Assembly (NCBI GenBank): GCA_910577295.1
Contig: CAJTLS010000037.1
Location: forward strand, 1 to 21,459
Origin: an uncultured Eubacterium sp.
GTDB taxonomy: Bacteria; Bacillota; Clostridia; Lachnospirales; Lachnospiraceae
Direction of reading: 5' to 3'
Length of the DNA stretch: 21,459 nt
This document shows, one piece after another, positions 16,806 through 21,459 of the stretch. Every line of letters starts with the position of its first letter. Positions within the stretch are counted from its first letter, which is position 1. The translations under genes were made by a program, and so were the position numbers. Under the pieces are notes generated by a model. The model was given only the letters and a program-made list of their open reading frames with translations, searched no databases and was not told the origin of the DNA.

Positions 16806-19220
16806 CTATCTCTCCTGTAATAATTTGTTTACCAGCCGCACAGCGTCCTGCGCATCTTCCGAATAGCCGTCTGCTCCGATTTCTTTCGCAAAATTCTCTG
16901 TGACAACAGCTCCGCCAATAATTATTTTTGCCTTTATCCCCTGAGCCCTCGCCTGCTCTACTACCGTCTTCATCTCCATCATTGTCGTCGTCATAAGGGC
17001 GGAAAGCCCAATAACGGATGCATCGTGCCCCACTGCCGCATCAATAATTTGCTGAGCATCTACATCTTTTCCTAAATCAATCACTTCATATCCATAATTT
17101 TTTAACATTAAAACGACCAGATTCTTTCCTATGTCATGGATATCTCCTTTTACTGTCGCCATCACAATAGTTGCCAATTTTTTATTTCCTCTTTCTTTTG
17201 CCAGCAATGGCTCCAGACGGGTAATTGCTTTTTCCATCGCCTCGGCGCTGCCGATAAGCTGTGGAAGAAAATACGTCTTCTGCTCAAATAATTTACCGAC
17301 GTAATGAATGGCTGGTATCAGTTGCTCATCAACGATTTCTGTCGGTTTAACTCCCCGCTCCAGCTCCTTTTGCAGCAGTTCCGGCACGTGACTGCTCTTT
17401 CCTTTTACGACTGCCATATAGAGTGGCGAACCGGCAATCTCTTCTTTTTTCGTCTCTTTTTTTGCTGTCGTTACCGTTGTCTGTGACACCCCTTCAATAT
17501 AACGGATATCCGCTTCATCCTTATTTAACAGTAAATCAGCGGCCAAAGCAGCATTCATCAACAACATCTGCGATGGATTGGCAATCGCCATCGTCAAGCC
17601 CTCCCGAATCGCCAGCGTCAAAAACGCTGTATTGACAAATACTCTCTCCGGTAAACCAAAGGAAATATTGGACAGACCGCAGACGGTCGCAACGCCCAAA
17701 TCATCTTTACAATAACGAATGGTGTCAAATACTTCCCATGCGGCATTTTTATTCGCCCCTATCGTTGTTACCAGACCATCGACGATAATATCGGATTCGG
17801 TCAATCCCTGTTTTTTTGCCTCCTCGATAATCGTATGGATAATCTCCCGCTTCTCTTCCTCATTTTGCGGCAGTCCTTTCTCTGACAGAGGCAGGAGAAT
17901 AAACATGGCTCCATACTTTTTGGCAAGCGGAATCAATGTCTCGAACTTCTCTTTTTCCAGTGAAATCGAATTAATCAGCGCTCGTCCCGGATAAATCCGC
18001 AGCGCCGCCTCGACAACATCCACGTAACTGGAATCAATACTCAACGGCACATCTACCGTCATCGTCAGTTCTTTCACCGCCCGCAGCATCATCTCTTTTT
18101 CATCAATGCCATTCATTCCCATATTGACATCGAGAATGCAGGCTCCCTTGTCAACCTGCTCTTCCGCCATATCGAGCGCCATGTCAAGCGAGCCCTGCCG
18201 CAGCTCTTCCTGCAGCAGCTTTTTCCCCGTCGGATTAATGCGTTCGCCAATCACAAGGAAACGGCCGTCGAGAGGAAGCGGCGTCACGTTTCTCTCCGTC
18301 GTCAGCGCACGGATTTCTTTTTTCCCATATGGTGAAAATGTCTGCTTGTCCACCACCTGCTTCAAGGCATGGATGTGCTCCGGCGTCGTACCGCAGCACC
18401 CGCCCAGTACCGTAGCACCCGCTTCTATTAAAGGCAGCATATTTTTGGCAAATTCTCCGGCTGCCATCCCGTACTTAGTCTCTCCATCTACTAAAACCGG
18501 CAATCCCGCGTTTGGTTTTACAACAATCGGAATTGACGCATATTTTTTCATCTGCTTTACAGCATCTATCATGGCGTCCGGTCCGGTTGAGCAGTTGATA
18601 CCAACCGCATCCGCTCCCATCGCCTGCAGGACAACCATTGCAGTCTCCGGATTGGTTCCGTATAACGTTCTGCCATCCTCCTGATAGGTAAGCGTCACGA
18701 TTGACGGCAAATCACAACTCTCCTTGACCGCCAACAGCGCCGCACGACACTCCTGCAAACTCATCATTGTCTCAATAGCAAAGCCATCGACTCCCTCTTT
18801 TTCGAGGAAAGAAACCTGTTGCTTGTACACATCGACAAGTTCTTCGAATGGAAGCGTTCCCACTGGTTCTAACTGCACGCCGGTCATTGATATATCGCCC
18901 AGCATATAAATCCTGCGCTCCACGCCACTCTCCGCAATTGCTCTTTTTGTCAGACCGACAAGCTGTCCGATCAGCTCTTCCTGCTGTCCGTCTAAACCGT
19001 ACTCCGCCAGTTTAATCGTCGTACTGGTAAATGTCGGCGTGTACAATACATCCGACCCTGCCTCTATATATCGTTTCTGTAATTCCACAAAAATATCCGG
19101 ATGATTTACAATCCACTGCTCCGGACATTCTCCGCTCTTCATCCCTGCTTCCTGAAGATTCGAACCGGTAGCGCCATCTAATAATACAAATCCCTGTCTT
19201 AAAAACTCACGAAAATTCAC
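16806..19220 (-). CDS. metH: Cobalamin-dependent methionine synthase lacking the activation domain
   Basis: MetH moves a methyl group from methyltetrahydrofolate through cobalamin to homocysteine. The 804-residue protein has three modules. The homocysteine domain (about 1-295) holds zinc ligands C210, C275 and C276. The pterin-binding domain (about 323-590) has GERINPTGKK, ILDVNMGMNG and PLSIDSS. The cobalamin module has a cap from about 600 and DIHDIG at 693-698, H695 being the cobalt ligand. The roughly 330-residue SAM activation domain of E. coli MetH is absent, so a separate activation protein is expected, as in Thermotoga maritima. The start is GTG with GAGGA seven bases upstream. Regulation appears to be a simple promoter nested in a terminator; no SAM or cobalamin riboswitch is visible. 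Two glycosyltransferase genes follow closely. Confidence 0.95.
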   Translation of the reverse strand: MNFREFLRQGFVLLDGATGSNLQEAGMKSGECPEQWIVNHPDIFVELQKRYIEAGSDVLYTPTFTSTTIKLAEYGLDGQQEELIGQLVGLTKRAIAESGVERRIYMLGDISMTGVQLEPVGTLPFEELVDVYKQQVSFLEKEGVDGFAIETMMSLQECRAALLAVKESCDLPSIVTLTYQEDGRTLYGTNPETAMVVLQAMGADAVGINCSTGPDAMIDAVKQMKKYASIPIVVKPNAGLPVLVDGETKYGMAAGEFAKNMLPLIEAGATVLGGCCGTTPEHIHALKQVVDKQTFSPYGKKEIRALTTERNVTPLPLDGRFLVIGERINPTGKKLLQEELRQGSLDMALDMAEEQVDKGACILDVNMGMNGIDEKEMMLRAVKELTMTVDVPLSIDSSYVDVVEAALRIYPGRALINSISLEKEKFETLIPLAKKYGAMFILLPLSEKGLPQNEEEKREIIHTIIEEAKKQGLTESDIIVDGLVTTIGANKNAAWEVFDTIRYCKDDLGVATVCGLSNISFGLPERVFVNTAFLTLAIREGLTMAIANPSQMLLMNAALAADLLLNKDEADIRYIEGVSQTTVTTAKKETKKEEIAGSPLYMAVVKGKSSHVPELLQKELERGVKPTEIVDEQLIPAIHYVGKLFEQKTYFLPQLIGSAEAMEKAITRLEPLLAKERGNKKLATIVMATVKGDIHDIGKNLVVLMLKNYGYEVIDLGKDVDAQQIIDAAVGHDASVIGLSALMTTTMMEMKTVVEQARAQGIKAKIIIGGAVVTENFAKEIGADGYSEDAQDAVRLVNKLLQER

Positions 19221-19243
19221 CGTTTCATCCTCACTTTCCCATC

Positions 19244-19289
19244 AAAAAACTCTCTGTTCATAACAGAATACCATGAATAGAGAGTTTTT
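19244..19289 (-). terminator. Intrinsic terminator between the lipoprotein gene and metH
   Basis: The arms at 19245-19261 and 19273-19289 pair over 17 positions with one A-C mismatch on the - strand (a G-U pair on the + strand), leaving an 11-base loop. The - strand ends in six U, so it terminates transcripts from the lipoprotein gene. It also has a U run on the + strand, where no gene needs it. It ends only about 24 bases before the metH start, and the metH promoter overlaps it. Confidence 0.85.
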
Positions 19290-19293
19290 GCAA
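19265..19293 (-). promoter_or_regulatory. Probable metH promoter nested in the terminator
   Basis: On the - strand TTGCAA (19293-19288) and TATTCT (19270-19265) are 17 bases apart. The -10 box is in the loop of the terminator hairpin. Transcription would start near 19258, so metH mRNA contains only the 3' arm and cannot form the terminator. The same hexamers and spacing occur before the SSB-like gene. Confidence 0.65.
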
Positions 19294-19340
19294 TTTTATT
19301 AAGATATCTTTTCGTTTTCGCATAAACAGAAAAAACAAAC

Positions 19341-20594
19341 TTAATCCCAATCCATCTCTGTCTCTTTTTGCCTTTTCAGTGTATGCTTCCATTTAACCGT
19401 TCCATCTAAACTCATACAATACAGAACATCTGGACGTTTCTCCGTTTGTTCATCCCAGTAACCATGTCGTAACTCTTTTACATATATCCGATCCTCCATA
19501 CACTGGACTGACATCAACTTCTTATCTCCGATACGAATATCCTTCCCGGTCTTTTTATCTATTCGGTGTAATTTATATTTTTTATCCAAATAAAAGATAT
19601 ACTTTTTATTGCTGGAAAATATAATCTCACCACCATACAAATTCCTCAGTGCATTTTTCAACAGCGGCTGCATTTTCCCACCCTTACGTGGAATTGCCAT
19701 GTCCTGACAATAGATATAGTCGTTATCCACCGACAAGAGAACACTATCATACGAATAAGTTGAATATCGCACATATGCTTTTTTTCTCTTGTATCGTATC
19801 AGGTCTGTCTGCTCTCGGGTCTCCAAATCAAACATATACAAAGATACTTCTTTCCCCTTTTGCTTTCCATACAATATTTTCCCGTCTACAAATGTCAGGT
19901 ACGGTTTCGCTTCATTCATCCGTTCTGTACAGGTCATTTTATTTTGCTGCTCTATGTCATCCAAATTTCGGCTTATCAGAAAAGCTCCCGGTTCGTATTC
20001 TCCTCCCGCTTCCCATTGCACGTCTTCTCTGGAATCATAGTACATGCTTCCCTTATAAAACATGATATCATCGACATCGATTCTTTCGTCACCTACATTA
20101 CCGAACTCAGCACAATTCTCCAGCAATACTTCGATGCTTTCCGTCTCCAGATTAATCCGGACAATATCAAATGTAATATTTTCAACATCAAAAGTCACCG
20201 GATGTTCCTCCACATGCATAATATTAGCAAAAAAATCCTCACCGGCTTTTGCAAATCCTACTACTGTTCCCTCTTTTATAAAAAAATGTCCTACTACAAC
20301 TCTTTTGTCCTGATATATTGTATATTTACCTCCCCCGCCTACATGTAAATAGTAATAGTGTCCATCAGAAATTTGGGAAGCTGAAATAAAATCAGATGCA
20401 CAAACGCCAATTCCTGCATCCGCCTCATCCAAGTCGCCCAGCCTCAATTTACAATTCTTTCCTGTTTCGTCAATCACAGTAACGCCTTTTATTCTTTTCT
20501 CACTCATTGTTGGAGATGCAAAATTAACTGGATTCTCTGTCTCAGCCGGTTTCTCTGTTTGAGTCGTTCTCTCTGTGTGATTCTGTTGGGACAT
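19341..20594 (-). CDS. Body of a frameshifted surface lipoprotein with propeller-like repeats
   Basis: This frame encodes 417 residues from the first ATG (MSQQNHTERT). A Thr/Glu/Gln-rich linker (1-30) is followed by a soluble domain rich in Tyr and beta strands. Repeats of the kind KYIFYLDKKYKLHRIDKKTGKD and KGSMYYDS suggest a beta-propeller similar to DUF5050-type proteins; the function is unknown to me. As read, it lacks a signal peptide and a convincing ribosome binding site. Directly upstream, in another frame, is a lipoprotein signal peptide with a strong ribosome binding site. The break falls at seven A (20605-20599 on the - strand). One extra A would give CEQKKNNMSQQNH and join both parts. 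This is most simply one lipoprotein gene of about 446 residues spanning 19341-20680, disrupted by mutation, phase variation or a base-calling error. It ends 51 bases before the terminator stem. Confidence 0.6.
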   Translation of the reverse strand: MSQQNHTERTTQTEKPAETENPVNFASPTMSEKRIKGVTVIDETGKNCKLRLGDLDEADAGIGVCASDFISASQISDGHYYYLHVGGGGKYTIYQDKRVVVGHFFIKEGTVVGFAKAGEDFFANIMHVEEHPVTFDVENITFDIVRINLETESIEVLLENCAEFGNVGDERIDVDDIMFYKGSMYYDSREDVQWEAGGEYEPGAFLISRNLDDIEQQNKMTCTERMNEAKPYLTFVDGKILYGKQKGKEVSLYMFDLETREQTDLIRYKRKKAYVRYSTYSYDSVLLSVDNDYIYCQDMAIPRKGGKMQPLLKNALRNLYGGEIIFSSNKKYIFYLDKKYKLHRIDKKTGKDIRIGDKKLMSVQCMEDRIYVKELRHGYWDEQTEKRPDVLYCMSLDGTVKWKHTLKRQKETEMDWD

Positions 20595-20680
20595 ATTGTT
20601 TTTTTCTGCTCACATCCCCCTGTGGCAACAGCTAATAGTGTAAATAGAATAAGACATACCGCATATTTTCTTCTCATCAT
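20504..20680 (-). CDS. Lipoprotein signal-peptide leader, out of frame with its body
   Basis: From the ATG at 20680 this frame encodes MMRRK, a hydrophobic core (YAVCLILFTLLAVAT) and a TGGC lipobox with C23 as the lipidation site. It then runs out of frame after EQKK and ends at 20504 (58 residues in all). GGAGG lies nine bases before the ATG, so this is where ribosomes would start. The residues after about 28 (Arg/Gln/Leu-rich) are probably a frameshift product. It follows the Rhs fragment after 43 bases with no terminator, so both are likely in one transcript. Confidence 0.6.
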   Translation of the reverse strand: MMRRKYAVCLILFTLLAVATGGCEQKKTICPNRITQRERLKQRNRLRQRIQLILHLQQ

Positions 20681-20723
20681 AATCCCCTCCCTCCATAATA
20701 GCAGTAACAAAACACACAGAACT

Positions 20724-21290
20724 TTAGTTAAAAAGCTTCTTAAGATACTCTGCCGATTTGTTTATTGCTTTAGTATATCGAAGATTTTCCTCTTTTGAAT
20801 CAAATTTACCTCTCCACTCCCATTTTTTGAGGGCGGCATTGACGATAATTCGCCGCTGTTTGCCGTCGGCTGCCGTGTAGTTGACCCAGACAGTATCGAC
20901 TTCGAGTTTGTTTGTATATTCCACGGTGGCGTGGCCGAGATTGGCTTCGTTGCTGCCATAGTAACGGCTGAGTTCAAAATCCATGCCGCCTGTCCCGTCC
21001 AGTGACAGGTCATTGCGGGAAAGCATCAGGTGGCCGGTAGCAGTGTCCACGCCATCGATTTCCTCTGCTTCCAGAGGGGAGCCGGCCAGATAGTTTTCAT
21101 AGACGCTGCGGAAGGTGTCGCCGTAAGCGGCTTCCACTGCCGTGTTATACACCTCACCAACGGTGAGGTTCTCGCCAACGGTGAGGTTCTCGCCTGCCGC
21201 TTGGCATATACTGCTATTGGAGGACAAAACAGTTCCACTTATCATAGCAGCGGTTATTACTCCAAACAATATTTTCCCCAATCTTCTCAT
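20724..21290 (-). CDS. Secreted N-terminal fragment of an Rhs/YD-repeat type protein, probably a truncated remnant
   Basis: From the ATG at 21290 (GGAG ten bases upstream; an in-frame TTG three codons earlier is too close to it) the product has 188 residues. There is a signal peptide (about 1-31, cleavage likely near ICQA-A), a GENLTV duplication (34-45) and then GVDTATGHLMLSRNDLSLDGTGGMDFELSRYYGS (about 80-113). The latter matches the entry region of Rhs/wall-associated YD-repeat proteins (DUF6531-like), which normally continue for over a thousand residues. Here the GC-rich part ends near residue 153 (about base 20832) and an AT-rich tail of about 35 Lys/Glu-rich residues (KKWEWRGKFDS...) closes the frame. 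It may be an internal deletion joining both ends of a large gene, or a short decoy form. No YD repeats or toxin domain remain. Confidence 0.65.
   Translation of the reverse strand: MRRLGKILFGVITAAMISGTVLSSNSSICQAAGENLTVGENLTVGEVYNTAVEAAYGDTFRSVYENYLAGSPLEAEEIDGVDTATGHLMLSRNDLSLDGTGGMDFELSRYYGSNEANLGHATVEYTNKLEVDTVWVNYTAADGKQRRIIVNAALKKWEWRGKFDSKEENLRYTKAINKSAEYLKKLFN
21159..21194 (+). repeat. Two tandem 18-base units in the Rhs-like fragment
   Basis: The unit AACGGTGAGGTTCTCGCC occurs twice without mismatch and adds six residues (GENLTV) to the protein. It starts inside a perfect palindrome, ACCTCACC-AAC-GGTGAGGT (21151-21169), a structure that can promote replication slippage. No third copy is seen. 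Confidence 0.9.
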
Positions 21291-21428
21291 AGGTTTCAAA
21301 CTCCTTTCTTACGCAAAACTCTGTTCATCCTCACCTTTTTCGCCAGATTCCGTTCTGCTTTTTCAGTTCTTCCACTTTTATTCCCATCCAGGTGGTTTAT
21401 TTGTAACTTTCATACAAAAACAATAGTT

Positions 21429-21459
21429 CCATCCAGAAACATGGTTTGTATCCGGATGG
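21429..21459 (-). other. Hairpin at the right edge, possible terminator of an unseen gene
   Basis: On the - strand CCATCCGGA pairs with TCTGGATGG over nine bases (one G-U) with a 13-base loop. AACTATTGTTTTT follows, so the U run is displaced by several bases. It may end a gene beyond the window. CTGGATGG recurs at 21391-21384. The rest of the 169-base gap before the Rhs fragment shows no clear promoter. Confidence 0.35.

Noticed and set aside
18106..18684. 192-codon open frame on the + strand inside metH
   Set aside because: It is antisense to well-conserved MetH domains, has no ribosome binding site and no recognisable motif; it follows from metH codon bias.
19221..19340. SAM or cobalamin riboswitch before metH
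   Set aside because: The leader is too short, and neither the SAM-I core nor a B12 box is present.

Overview
The window reads as a chromosomal segment of a low-to-mid-GC Gram-positive anaerobe of the class Clostridia, most likely Lachnospiraceae. The reasons are the dapA-dapB-murF-priA-def-fmt-(zinc peptidase)-rsmB-rlmN run, a lysine (L-box) riboswitch, sigma-A type promoters, strong GGAGG-like ribosome binding sites, a short MetH without its activation domain, and Rhs/YD-type surface-protein remains. The taxonomic call is inference from gene content. Coding density is very high: apart from a truncated sensor kinase on the + strand at the left edge, every gene lies on the - strand. No stretch over about 270 bases lacks a gene. 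I see no tRNA, rRNA, CRISPR array, transposase or integrase.

In - strand transcription order (right to left): (1) 21459-19341 holds an accessory pair. One is a secreted 188-residue fragment that looks like the N-terminus of an Rhs/YD-repeat protein with the rest missing. The other is a lipoprotein whose signal peptide and body sit in different frames, separated at a run of seven A. (2) A strong terminator hairpin, with an apparent metH promoter threaded through it, leads into metH, two GT2 glycosyltransferases and an LCP-family cell-wall ligase (19220-13871). (3) A near-consensus promoter overlapping the LCP stop codon drives ilvN-ilvC of branched-chain amino acid synthesis, ended by a hairpin. 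ilvB is not in the window. (4) A monocistronic-looking gene for a tandem-OB-fold SSB-like protein follows. (5) A promoter in the end of that gene, a lysine riboswitch and an intrinsic terminator with a visible antiterminator precede a nine-gene run: dapA, dapB, murF, priA, def, fmt, zinc peptidase, rsmB, rlmN. Spacing is tight and def/fmt/peptidase/rsmB overlap in series. No other terminator is visible inside, so lysine may tune lysine/DAP synthesis, peptidoglycan precursor ligation, replication restart and translation genes together.

(6) The run stops after rlmN against a convergent, GC-richer AgrC-like sensor kinase. In many Firmicutes stp-prkC-rsgA would follow here, so this edge looks like a rearrangement or insertion boundary.

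The most interesting points are the A7 frameshift in the lipoprotein, the truncated Rhs N-terminus with a compositionally different tail, the metH promoter nested in a terminator, the broad operon behind the lysine riboswitch, and the composition change at the rlmN edge. I did not find a clearly new multi-gene defence or toxin system.
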